27,538 nt of DNA from Bryobacterales bacterium (lineage in GTDB: Bacteria > Acidobacteriota > Terriglobia > Bryobacterales > Bryobacteraceae), in contig JAEUQE010000112.1 of NCBI GenBank assembly GCA_016789785.1, forward strand, positions 1-27,538, given 5' to 3'. The translations under genes and the position numbers were made by a program. Below the pieces are notes generated by a model. That model worked only from the letters and a program-made list of their open reading frames with translations, had not been told where the DNA came from and ran no database searches. This document shows, piece after piece, positions 7,498 through 15,124 of the stretch (position 1 is its first letter; every line of letters begins with the position of its first letter).

Positions 7498-8529
7498 ATG
7501 CGTGCGTTTGCCCTCGTTGAGAAACAGAGAATCGAAGAGCGATTCCTTCCCGATCCACCGGATCCCGGTCCTGGCGAGGTCCTCGTCAAGCTCAAGACCG
7601 TCGGCATCTGCGGTTCTGATATGCACTGGTACACCGAAGGCGGCATCGGCAACCTGACTGCCACCTATCCGCAAGTGCTCGGGCACGAGCCGGCAGGGGA
7701 AGTGATTGCGGTGGGCAAGGGCGTTCACCATCGCAAAGTTGGCGATCGCGTCTCCATTGAACCGTCGCTCACTTGCGGACACTGCGAGTATTGTCTGCGT
7801 GGGCAACACAACAATTGCATCAACTGCACGTTTCTCGGCAGCCCCGCGGCGTGGGGCCTGTTTCGCGAATATGCCGTGATCCCGGAGCATAACGCCGACC
7901 TCGTACCAGCCAACCTCAATTGGACCGAGGCGACGCTGATTGAGCCGGTGGCGGTGATCGTTCACGCCATGGAGTTGATCACCATCAACGTCGGCGACAC
8001 CGTTGCGGTGATGGGCGCGGGGCCGATCGGCATGCTGTGCGCTTCCATGGCGCATCTTTCCGGCGCATCGAAAGTGTTCATCTGCGACAAACTGCCGCAT
8101 CGTCTCGACCTGGCGCGCAAAATGGGCGCCAGCCATGCCGTGCCCGTGGACCGCATGCACGAGTTGGTGATGGATGAAACACGCGGCCGGGGCGTCGACG
8201 TGACCATCGACGCGGCAGCCGCCTCGCAAACCATCGACCTCAGCATTCAACTCACACGCGCGGGCGGTATGTTCCTCTTAATCGGAATTCCCGCCGAGAA
8301 GAACTTCGCCGTGGATCTCTTCACAGCCATGAACAAGGAGCTCACGTGGCAGATGCTGAAGCGCTCGAATCACAAGGGCGCAGCGGCGGCGAAGCTTCTT
8401 TCCGATGGACGGGTGTCCGGCGCGCTAGTCACACACGTGCTCCCGTTCGATCAGACCGCGCGCGGCTTCGAGACGCTTGCCAACTACTCCGACAATGTGG
8501 GCAAAGTGGTGATTCAGGTCAGCGCATGA
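7498..8529 (+). CDS. Zinc-dependent medium-chain alcohol/polyol dehydrogenase
   Basis: A 343-aa protein of the zinc MDR superfamily (sorbitol/L-iditol and threonine dehydrogenase branch). Catalytic zinc residues are Cys38 (GICGSD), His63-Glu64 (LGHEPAGEV) and probably Glu149 (LIEPVAV). The structural zinc Cys are 93, 96, 99 and 107. The Rossmann loop is GAGPIG at 173-178, followed by an acidic residue near the end of the next strand (FICDK), which favours NAD. The ATG at 7498 is chosen because it starts MRAFALVEKQ as family members do and follows a -10-like TACAAT; an in-frame extension to 7420 has no family-like sequence. Its stop overlaps the kinase start (ATGA). Coupling with a rhamnulokinase-like enzyme suggests a sugar or sugar-alcohol substrate, but the exact one cannot be assigned. 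Confidence 0.88.
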   Translation: MRAFALVEKQRIEERFLPDPPDPGPGEVLVKLKTVGICGSDMHWYTEGGIGNLTATYPQVLGHEPAGEVIAVGKGVHHRKVGDRVSIEPSLTCGHCEYCLRGQHNNCINCTFLGSPAAWGLFREYAVIPEHNADLVPANLNWTEATLIEPVAVIVHAMELITINVGDTVAVMGAGPIGMLCASMAHLSGASKVFICDKLPHRLDLARKMGASHAVPVDRMHELVMDETRGRGVDVTIDAAAASQTIDLSIQLTRAGGMFLLIGIPAEKNFAVDLFTAMNKELTWQMLKRSNHKGAAAAKLLSDGRVSGALVTHVLPFDQTARGFETLANYSDNVGKVVIQVSA

Positions 8530-9968
8530 GACAGTTCCTTGGATTCGATTTGGGCGCGGAAAGCGGCCGCGCCATGCTCGGTACGATCGCTGATGGCACA
8601 CTGCGATTGGAAGAGCTACACCGTTTCCCAAACCAGCCGGTGCGTCTGCCGACCGGGCTCTACTGGGACACACTGCGTCTGTTTCACGAGATGCAACAGG
8701 GCCTCGAGATCGCACGGCGCGACCGCAAGCTCACCATCAGCGGCATCGGCGTGGATACGTGGGGCGTCGATTTCGGAGTGTTGGGGCGCGACGGCGCGCT
8801 GGTTGACAATCCGCGCCACTATCGCGATGCCCGCAACAACGGCCAGATGGAGCGCACTTTCGCGGTGGTTCCCAAAGCCGAGATCTACGCCGAGACCGGA
8901 CTCCAGTTCATGCAGTTCAATTCACTGTTTCAGTGGCACGCGATGCGGCTGGCCAAGTCGCCGGCACTGGAGGCCGCTGAAACACTGCTGTTCATGCCAG
9001 ATCTGCTGAACTACTTCTTCACCGGTGTGGCGCGGGCGGAACGCTCCATTGCAAGCACTTCGCAGTTCTACAACCCCGTGCGCAAGGCGTTCGCGGAGGA
9101 TCTGCTGCGGAGGCTCGGCTTGAATCCAGCGATTCTGCCGCCGCTGGTGGACCCGGGCACGCTGCTCGGTCCGCTGCGCGAATCTGACATTCCAGTTTTC
9201 GCAGTGGCCGGACACGATACCGCGTCGGCCGTTGCCGCCGTGCCAGCCGAAGGCGATGGCGACTGGTGCTACATCAGTTCGGGCACCTGGTCTTTGATGG
9301 GCGTGGAATGGCCGGAGCCGGTGATCAACAACACGGCGGCGGAGTTCAATCTGACCAATGAAATCGGCGTCGCCGGTCATGTGCGGCTGCTCAAGAACAT
9401 CGCCGGCCTTTGGCTTTGGCAGGAATGCCGGCGCGCCTGGATGGCCGAAGGCACAACGTACACCTACGATGCGATGACCCAGATGGCATCGGCGGCGCGC
9501 CCCTTCTCCACTGTCATGCATCCCGACGCGTTCCTCGAACCCGGAGACATGCCTGCGCGTATCGCCGCTCACTGCAAAGCCAATGGACACGCGGCGCCTG
9601 AAACCCACGGCGAGTTCTGCCGAGCGGTGCTGGAGGGACTGGCACTGCGATACCGGCAGGTGCTGGAAAACCTGCAGACCGTTCTGGGCCGCAAGCTGAC
9701 ACGCATCCACATTGTCGGCGGAGGGTCACGAAACATGGTGCTCAATCAATTCGTGGCCGATGCCTGCGGCGTGCCCGTCATTGCGGGGCCAACCGAAGCG
9801 ACGGTCGCGGGCAACATCCTGGTGCAGGCGATGGGCGCGGGGGACGTTCGCGGTCTGGCGGAGATCCGCCAGGTAGTAAAGCGATCCTTCGAAGTCACGG
9901 TGATCGAGCCGAAGTCGCGTGCTGGCTGGGATGAGGCCTACGAAAAGTTCCAGCGCATCGCGATTTGA
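8526..9968 (+). CDS. rhaB: Rhamnulokinase-like FGGY carbohydrate kinase
   Basis: A 480-aa protein, close to the roughly 490 aa of E. coli RhaB. It starts MRQFLGFDLGAESGRAM (phosphate-1 loop with Asp7), followed by GIGVDTWGVDFGVL around residues 73-86, a segment characteristic of rhamnulokinases. Then come AGHDTASAV (proposed base Asp near 232), the SSGTWSLMGVE segment near 251, KNIAGLWLWQECRR, and the adenosine motif GGGSRNMVLNQFVADACG near 398. It should phosphorylate a ketose such as L-rhamnulose at the expense of ATP in the cytoplasm. No rhamnose isomerase or aldolase is in the window, so a related 6-deoxy-ketose (for example L-fuculose) stays possible. The ATG overlaps the dehydrogenase stop by 4 nt. 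Confidence 0.82.
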   Translation: MRQFLGFDLGAESGRAMLGTIADGTLRLEELHRFPNQPVRLPTGLYWDTLRLFHEMQQGLEIARRDRKLTISGIGVDTWGVDFGVLGRDGALVDNPRHYRDARNNGQMERTFAVVPKAEIYAETGLQFMQFNSLFQWHAMRLAKSPALEAAETLLFMPDLLNYFFTGVARAERSIASTSQFYNPVRKAFAEDLLRRLGLNPAILPPLVDPGTLLGPLRESDIPVFAVAGHDTASAVAAVPAEGDGDWCYISSGTWSLMGVEWPEPVINNTAAEFNLTNEIGVAGHVRLLKNIAGLWLWQECRRAWMAEGTTYTYDAMTQMASAARPFSTVMHPDAFLEPGDMPARIAAHCKANGHAAPETHGEFCRAVLEGLALRYRQVLENLQTVLGRKLTRIHIVGGGSRNMVLNQFVADACGVPVIAGPTEATVAGNILVQAMGAGDVRGLAEIRQVVKRSFEVTVIEPKSRAGWDEAYEKFQRIAI

Positions 9969-9989
9969 ACCGTTCACCGAAGGACAGCC

Positions 9990-10169
9990 ATGCCGAAAAA
10001 TAAGCCGACGCTTCCCCGCAACACGGTGCAACCGCGCTCGCTCTTCGAGCCCAGAAAACGCGACCACACGAAGGCAATCGTATTTGTGGTTGGCTCGCTG
10101 CTGATTCTCTGGTTGTGCCGTGGCGACGTGATGATGGCGCTCGGTGTGATCAGCCGCATACGCTGGTAG
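9990..10169 (+). CDS. Small single-pass membrane protein (59 aa), unknown function
   Basis: ATG at 9990 is preceded by an AAGGA ribosome site (9980-9984). The product has a strongly basic N-terminal half (MPKNKPTLPR through PRKRDHTK, residues 1-28) and one membrane helix, AIVFVVGSLLILWLC (29-43), then a short tail ending in SRIRW. The positive N-terminal segment predicts an N-in orientation. It lies 21 nt after the kinase stop and 1 nt before the DinB-like gene, in the same direction, so it is part of the operon. I do not recognise the family. The good ribosome site, compact fit between neighbours and charged-then-hydrophobic pattern support a real gene. Confidence 0.6.
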   Translation: MPKNKPTLPRNTVQPRSLFEPRKRDHTKAIVFVVGSLLILWLCRGDVMMALGVISRIRW

Positions 10170-10170
10170 C

Positions 10171-10719
10171 GTGCCGCTCCAATTCACCACATCCTATCTG
10201 GAAGACGCCATCGCGATCTTCCGCCAATACAAGAAGCTCGGCGACAGCGCGATGGCGCAGGTAACCGATGAGCATCTCTTCACTGCTCTCGATGCGGAGA
10301 TGAACTCGATCGCGATCCTGGTGAAACACATGGCTGGGAACATGCGCTCGCGCTGGACGGACTTCCTCACCACCGACGGCGAGAAGCCGGATCGCAATCG
10401 CGACACGGAATTCGAGGACCCGCCGGCCAACCGTGAGCAACTCCTGGCGCTCTGGGAACAAGGTTGGGCGATTCTGTTTGACGCACTCGGCGCGCTGACG
10501 GAGGCCGATCTGTCGCGCACGGTCACGATTCGCGGAGAAGCACACTCGGTCATGATGGCGATCAACCGCCAGGTGGCGCACTATGCCTATCACGTGGGCC
10601 AGATCGTGCTGCTGGCGAAGCATTTCCGAGGCGCGCAATGGAATTCGCTGAGCGTACCGCGCGGACAATCGAATGCATTCAACACCCGTGTGCAGGCGGG
10701 ACAGACGAGCCAGCGCTGA
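10171..10719 (+). CDS. DinB-superfamily protein (DUF1572 type)
   Basis: A 182-aa protein from a GTG at 10171, one base after the small membrane protein gene. The four-helix DinB fold is indicated by its layout and by the three putative metal ligands His53 (ILVKHMAGNM), His137 and His141 (RQVAHYAYHVGQIV), together with WTDFLTTDGEK in the loop after helix 2, as in the DUF1572 group. DinB-like proteins include bacillithiol- and mycothiol-dependent transferases, but most DUF1572 members have no assigned reaction. The stop lies 8 nt from the stop of the oppositely oriented response regulator gene, a tight convergent junction. Function beyond the fold is unknown; the operon offers no direct clue. 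Confidence 0.82.
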   Translation: MPLQFTTSYLEDAIAIFRQYKKLGDSAMAQVTDEHLFTALDAEMNSIAILVKHMAGNMRSRWTDFLTTDGEKPDRNRDTEFEDPPANREQLLALWEQGWAILFDALGALTEADLSRTVTIRGEAHSVMMAINRQVAHYAYHVGQIVLLAKHFRGAQWNSLSVPRGQSNAFNTRVQAGQTSQR

Positions 10720-10727
10720 CACTCGCC

Positions 10728-11378
10728 CTACGTGATGATCTTCTTGCGTACCGCGTAGAGCACGATCTCGGCTGTGGAATGCAGATTCAGCTTCTGCATG
10801 ATGTGCGTGCGATGCGTCTCCACCGTGTAGGGGCTGAGGTTGAGCACGGCTGCGACATCTTTGTTCGACCGCCCTTCGGCAAGCAACTGCAGCACTTCCT
10901 TTTCGCGATCCGTCAACAGCTCGTAGCTATCCTGCAGATTCTTCGTCCGAAGCTGCCGGACGTAGTCTTCGGCCAGCGCTTGCGCAATGGCGGGGCTGAA
11001 GAAGCTCTGCCCGCGTGTCACCGCGCTCACTGCACGCAGCAGGTCTTCCTCCGCGGAGTCCTTCAGTAGATAAGCTTTCACACCGACATTCAACGCGCGC
11101 ATCAGATACTCCTCGTCACTGTGCATGCTGAGAAGGATGATACTCGCGTCCGGCTGCTTGCGGAGGATCTGAGCGGCGGCATCAATGCCGTTTAACTGCG
11201 GCATCGCGATATCAAGTATCACCACTCGGGGGTTGAATTTCTCTGCCATGGCCACAGCCTGACGCCCATCCTGGGCTTCCGCGACGATTTCGATGTTTTC
11301 GTCGCGCTCCAGAATGAAGCGTAAGCCTTTGCGAACGACATTGTGATCATCGGCCACCATCAAGGTGGTCTTGGGCAT
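10728..11378 (-). CDS. NarL/FixJ-family response regulator
   Basis: A 216-aa two-domain regulator. The receiver domain has the acidic pair DD at residues 10-11, phospho-acceptor Asp56 (VVILDIAMP), and the conserved Lys106 (KAYLLKDS). The C-terminal LuxR-type helix-turn-helix reads LTDREKEVLQLLAEGRSNKD, then VAAVLNLSPYTVETHRTHIM. ATG 11378 is chosen because a near-perfect GGAGGAGG ribosome site lies just upstream; the in-frame ATG at 11414 would be 12 codons longer and would cover that site. The gene overlaps the 3' end of the kinase gene by 32 bp, so its ribosome site lies inside the kinase reading frame, a strong sign of a cognate pair. Target promoters are unknown. Confidence 0.93.
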   Translation of the reverse strand: MPKTTLMVADDHNVVRKGLRFILERDENIEIVAEAQDGRQAVAMAEKFNPRVVILDIAMPQLNGIDAAAQILRKQPDASIILLSMHSDEEYLMRALNVGVKAYLLKDSAEEDLLRAVSAVTRGQSFFSPAIAQALAEDYVRQLRTKNLQDSYELLTDREKEVLQLLAEGRSNKDVAAVLNLSPYTVETHRTHIMQKLNLHSTAEIVLYAVRKKIIT

Positions 11379-12711
11379 GATTTCCTCCTCCATTTCTCTC
11401 CGGTATCTCGACAATCAAGCTGGTACCTCTTCCGGGCTCGGACCGGACTACCAACCTCCCGTGGATTTCGCGCACACGCTCTTCAATGCCGATCAAACCG
11501 ATACCCTCGCGAGGGGACGCCGCCGTATCGAAGCCGCGGCCATCGTCGCGCACTTGAAGCATGGTCAGTTGCGAGTCACGGGCGAGTTGCACGCGCACGG
11601 ACTTCGCATGTGCGTGTTTGGCGCAATTGGTCATCGCCTCCTGCACAATTCGAAAGAGAAAGGTCCGTTCCTTTTCGGGAATCCCATCAATGTCGCCCGA
11701 AAACTCCACCTCCGCGGAGACGCCCGTGCGCTGCGAGAACTCTCGCATCTGCCATCGCAGTGCCGCCGCCAGTCCGAGGTCGTCGAGCAAAGACGGACGC
11801 AGTCCCATGGCCAGATGGCGGACCGAGCGTAACGACTCTCCGGCGAGATGCTTCGCCTCTTCTAAGTGGCTTCGGAAGGCCATGGGATCGGTGTGCATCA
11901 AGTCATTCAGGTTTCCCAATTCCATGCGAAGAGCAGTAAGAAGCTGCCCCACCTGATCGTGCAACTCCCGTGAAAGGGTACGCCGTTCCTCTTCCTGAGA
12001 AAGCACCAGGCGATGGGAAAGCTGCCGCAATTCCTCACCGTGCTTTTCCACCAGTGCCCGTTGCGACGCCGCCTGCGCCTCCAACGCAGTCACGCGGCGA
12101 AATGTCAGCCCGACAATCAACAGACCAAGCAGCAGCATGGCGAACAGTCCCGAGCGAAGGTAAACCCTCGTTCGCCGCTGAAGCCCGAGCACTTCCTGCT
12201 GCTTGGAGTCCAGTGACTCCGTGTTCATCCGGCCGATCCGGCCTGCCAGAGCCAGTACTCCCACACGAGTGGGGCGCAGTTCTTCGTTCAGGTAGTCAAC
12301 GGCCCGCGCTGCCTTGTCCCGCGAACTCCACTCAAAAACAGCCTCCGTGAGAGTGATGTACCGCTCCAACTCCAGCCGGAGCGAGGCCACCTCTGTCGCA
12401 CCAAGCAGCTTCTGAAGATCTTCGATCTCCTTGGCAGCCGACTGCCGGAAGGCCTGAAAGCGTTTCAGTCCGACATCCGATCTGCCCTGGGTCGACGCGA
12501 TGATGTGATCGCGAACCGCCACCGCCAGCGTGTAGACGTCGGCTTCCAACGCTTTCAGAATGCGCTCGCGCTGCAGAGTCGTCTGCTGAATCTGTTCGAT
12601 CTCATGTTCCGTTCGCTCCAGGACGCTCATCACGGCGAAACCGAACACCAGCATCATCCCGATCAGGAGTGCGAATGCGCCAAGCAGAACAAAAGAACTC
12701 CGGCGTACCAT
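11347..12711 (-). CDS. NarX/DegS-type sensor histidine kinase (HisKA_3)
   Basis: A 454-aa membrane kinase. TM1 is about residues 7-30 and TM2 about 186-204, enclosing a helical extracytoplasmic domain of about 155 residues that looks like a CHASE3/four-helix-bundle sensor. A coiled coil (about 208-245) leads to the dimerisation box with phospho-accepting His251 (SRELHDQVGQLLTALRMELG). The ATPase domain has the N box (VQEAMTNCAKHAHA), DDGRGFD, and GIGLIGIEERVREIHG. It phosphorylates the response regulator encoded immediately downstream, with a 32-bp overlap. The gene follows the glycosyltransferase gene by 12 bp, so the signalling pair is likely co-transcribed with the two envelope/sugar-type enzymes. 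The ligand is unknown. Confidence 0.92.
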   Translation of the reverse strand: MVRRSSFVLLGAFALLIGMMLVFGFAVMSVLERTEHEIEQIQQTTLQRERILKALEADVYTLAVAVRDHIIASTQGRSDVGLKRFQAFRQSAAKEIEDLQKLLGATEVASLRLELERYITLTEAVFEWSSRDKAARAVDYLNEELRPTRVGVLALAGRIGRMNTESLDSKQQEVLGLQRRTRVYLRSGLFAMLLLGLLIVGLTFRRVTALEAQAASQRALVEKHGEELRQLSHRLVLSQEEERRTLSRELHDQVGQLLTALRMELGNLNDLMHTDPMAFRSHLEEAKHLAGESLRSVRHLAMGLRPSLLDDLGLAAALRWQMREFSQRTGVSAEVEFSGDIDGIPEKERTFLFRIVQEAMTNCAKHAHAKSVRVQLARDSQLTMLQVRDDGRGFDTAASPREGIGLIGIEERVREIHGRLVVRSEPGRGTSLIVEIPERNGGGNHAQDHLDGGR

Positions 12712-12723
12712 GGCAACTTCATT

Positions 12724-13467
12724 CTACCGGGGGCGTAAGACCGCGCTTCCGTTTCGCAGAGCCGGCGCAATCACCAGACGGGAGTACAGCGCCAGCAGTT
12801 GCATCAAGGTGGATAAGAGTGAGCGCACGCGGAAGAACTGCGAACGCCCGTGAAGCCTCGGATAGTGATGCACTCCTACTTCAACGATTCCGCAGCCCGT
12901 CAGTTCCAGCTTGCGGACCAGTTCGACACAGATCGTGCCGCTGGTGGAAGTAAGCTCCACATCTTCGAGCAGTGACCTGCGAATCAGACGGTAGTCGCAA
13001 TCAATGTCCCGAATGCGAATCCGGAATAGCGCTCGAGCAAAGGCGTTGTAGGTCTTCCCGATCCAAATGCGATGCCATGGATCGTTGCGCTCCATCTTGT
13101 AGCCGTTTACGAGCCCGATGCCTCCCCGCGCGTGCGCCAGTAAACTGGGCAATTCACCAACATCATACTGACCGTCGCCATCGGTATAGAAAATCCAGTC
13201 CTTGGTTGCGGCGCGGAATCCGCTTTGCAGCGCACCACCGTATCCGCGATTCCGCGGATGAGTCACCACGCGGAGACGCGGACCGTGCTTCTTCCGCAAT
13301 TCTTCCAGCACTTGGGCCGTGTTGTCGAAGCTGCCATCGTTGACCACGATCACCTCGAAATCGGCCTGCTGCTGGGAGAGGACAGCGAACGTCTTTCCGA
13401 TCAGCGATGGCAGCGATGGCGCATCGTTATAGGCCGGGAAGAACACACTCAGTGAGAGGCCACTCAT
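12724..13467 (-). CDS. Family 2 glycosyltransferase (dolichyl-phosphate mannosyltransferase-like)
   Basis: A 247-aa GT-A fold enzyme. The opening SVFFPAYNDAPSLP, the nucleotide-binding VVNDGSFDNT, and the metal-binding TDGDGQYD (D96 and D98) are typical of GT2 enzymes that transfer sugar from a nucleotide donor to a polyprenyl phosphate. The conserved RNRGYGGALQSGF and the later IRDIDCDYRLIRR segment support the DPM1/GtrB-like group. The C-terminal part (LLSTLMQLLALYSRLVIAPA) is hydrophobic enough to associate with the membrane, but there is no GtrB-type pair of clear TM helices. Its ATG overlaps the methyltransferase stop by 4 nt (ATGA). Likely role is synthesis of a lipid-linked sugar for glycan or glycolipid assembly; donor and acceptor are not determinable. 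Confidence 0.88.
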   Translation of the reverse strand: MSGLSLSVFFPAYNDAPSLPSLIGKTFAVLSQQQADFEVIVVNDGSFDNTAQVLEELRKKHGPRLRVVTHPRNRGYGGALQSGFRAATKDWIFYTDGDGQYDVGELPSLLAHARGGIGLVNGYKMERNDPWHRIWIGKTYNAFARALFRIRIRDIDCDYRLIRRSLLEDVELTSTSGTICVELVRKLELTGCGIVEVGVHHYPRLHGRSQFFRVRSLLSTLMQLLALYSRLVIAPALRNGSAVLRPR

Positions 13468-14873
13468 GAGGAGGCTTCCACGAGGCGCACCAGGCTCAGA
13501 TTAATGCTAAACACGCGGTCGTCTTCGGGGACTGTCCATCGGGGCAGCGCGGAGATCTCCACCCGGTACTCGGCGGCATCGGGAACAATGGTTTCAAGAA
13601 CGAACAAACCAGGCCGGTCGATGAGCCAGTGCCCGGCCGCGAGCCCGTTTACTACCGCGTGAACCGACACGGGATCACCCGATTGAAAAGCCTGTTCGGG
13701 GACAAATCCGCGGACCCGCAGTTTCTGTGGCCCCGGACGCACTCGCTTGAGCAAGACAACCGCGCGCTCCGCGATCCAGCGGTACTTGTTGGCGAAGACG
13801 CCTTCCAGTTCGTGCCACCCTTCCCGGAGTTTTTCTTCATGGCCCGGGAGTCCACAATCAACAATGTCGGCACGATTGCCAGGGTACAGTTCCCCGCGTT
13901 CGCTGGAGCGGATCAGGGTGTACACGCCGTCCTCATTGGGCGCGGAATAGGAGCAGGCCGCGCAGGCAACCCCGTCACTGGTGCCGCGCACCAACTGTTC
14001 ATGGCAATCAGGACAGCGCAAGAGACGCTCGAACTGCTCCGGATCCGCTGACGTTTGGGGCGTCGCCCCGGCCTTGCGGCAGAATGCGGACAGTGTCCCG
14101 CCCAGCAGGCCCGCCGCACCAGCATTCGCATCGCTGTTCATACGGCGGCCGACCGCGGCGGCCTTTTCCTCCATCCATCCCCTTTGCGGATACTGAATCA
14201 GAAATCGCCTTGCCACGAAATGACGGTCAACCAGATTCTCCCAATCGCGAAGACACATGCGATGGTTCTGCCGTATGCCGACGCTCTCTTCCTGATGCGC
14301 ACCGATCACATCCTTTACAAGGAAGCCGAGCAATCCGCGGTCGTGCAATTTCCGCTCCCACGGCTTCATCGACTCATAGTAAGGGCTGCGGAACAGGCCA
14401 AGCGTCAGGCGGCGGCGGATCGGCTCATCGCCGAAGAAGAACACACCGCCGGGCATCAGCACACGATGCACTTCGCGAAAGACCGCGTCCATGTCCATGA
14501 ACTGGCTGAGGACCTGGAAAGCCATCACGAACCGCAGGGATCCATCGCGAAAAGGCAGGTTCAGCGCGTCACCGGCCACTCGTACGGGTGATCGCGTCAA
14601 GCCCCAGTGATCCCGCAGGAACGCGCCATGGCGCAGCGCACCGGCGGAGATGTCGAGCGCGAAGCCATCCGCATGGAAGCTATTCGCGAGCAGGTAGCTG
14701 GTGTGTCCCGCATTGGCGCCGATCTCGAGAAACGGCGAAAGTGGTCCCACGAAATCGAGATACTGGCGGAGTATCGCGCCGCGCTTGGCATTGTCTTGTT
14801 CATAGTCGGGGATCGCCCGTTCCGGCTCGCCTAAGGAGGCAAACGTGTTGAACTCGACTTCGGCCCGCTTCAC
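13464..14873 (-). CDS. SAM-dependent methyltransferase with C-terminal Cys4 zinc-ribbon
   Basis: About 469 aa from GTG 14873. A class I methyltransferase core comes first: motif I FLEIGANAGH (about 48-57), then the acidic FALDIS, GDALNLPFRDGS (101-112), and VLMPGGVFFF. After about residue 285 comes CPDC...CAAC (Cys287, 290, 304 and 307), a Trm112-like zinc ribbon, and a C-terminal beta-rich domain (about 350-469). A TTG at 14975 would add 34 residues that do not look like protein (Arg/Gly rich, no family resemblance), so the GTG is preferred; neither has a good ribosome site. The stop overlaps the glycosyltransferase start. The paired enzymes suggest methylation of a sugar or lipid-linked intermediate; the substrate is inferred only from the neighbour. 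Confidence 0.82.
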   Translation of the reverse strand: MKRAEVEFNTFASLGEPERAIPDYEQDNAKRGAILRQYLDFVGPLSPFLEIGANAGHTSYLLANSFHADGFALDISAGALRHGAFLRDHWGLTRSPVRVAGDALNLPFRDGSLRFVMAFQVLSQFMDMDAVFREVHRVLMPGGVFFFGDEPIRRRLTLGLFRSPYYESMKPWERKLHDRGLLGFLVKDVIGAHQEESVGIRQNHRMCLRDWENLVDRHFVARRFLIQYPQRGWMEEKAAAVGRRMNSDANAGAAGLLGGTLSAFCRKAGATPQTSADPEQFERLLRCPDCHEQLVRGTSDGVACAACSYSAPNEDGVYTLIRSSERGELYPGNRADIVDCGLPGHEEKLREGWHELEGVFANKYRWIAERAVVLLKRVRPGPQKLRVRGFVPEQAFQSGDPVSVHAVVNGLAAGHWLIDRPGLFVLETIVPDAAEYRVEISALPRWTVPEDDRVFSINLSLVRLVEASS

Positions 14874-15124
14874 CGCAATTGACTGTGATTCCAAACCCCT
14901 GGTCTGCAAAGAGCCCACCCCTCTGTACGCCCGGCAGCGCCGCTCTTGCGTGGTGCCGCCCGCGGAGTACAGCAACGAAGCAACGAAGATCTTCTACGAT
15001 CTCACCGGATGGCGGATTGCGCCATCCCATGAAGGCTGTATATGCATACGTTGGCGTGGAGTAAGCCGGATGGTGGTAGCGATTCCGGCGGGCTTCCGTC
15101 GCGGCGGCCGCCTCTTTTCTACGG
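14874..15124 (-). promoter_or_regulatory. Leader region of the methyltransferase operon with a perfect hairpin
   Basis: This stretch separates the M81 peptidase stop from the methyltransferase start. On the minus strand a -10-like TATACA lies at 15037-15042 in a locally AT-rich patch. Just downstream, at 15007-15027, is a perfect 8-bp inverted repeat, ggatggcg and cgccatcc, with a 5-nt loop. It has no T-run on either strand, so it is not a standard terminator; it would form at the very 5' end of the proposed transcript or serve as an operator. Confidence 0.4.

Noticed and set aside
7333..8250. 305-aa minus-strand ORF opposite the dehydrogenase
   Set aside because: Antisense shadow of a conserved zinc dehydrogenase; His/Arg-rich with no domain.
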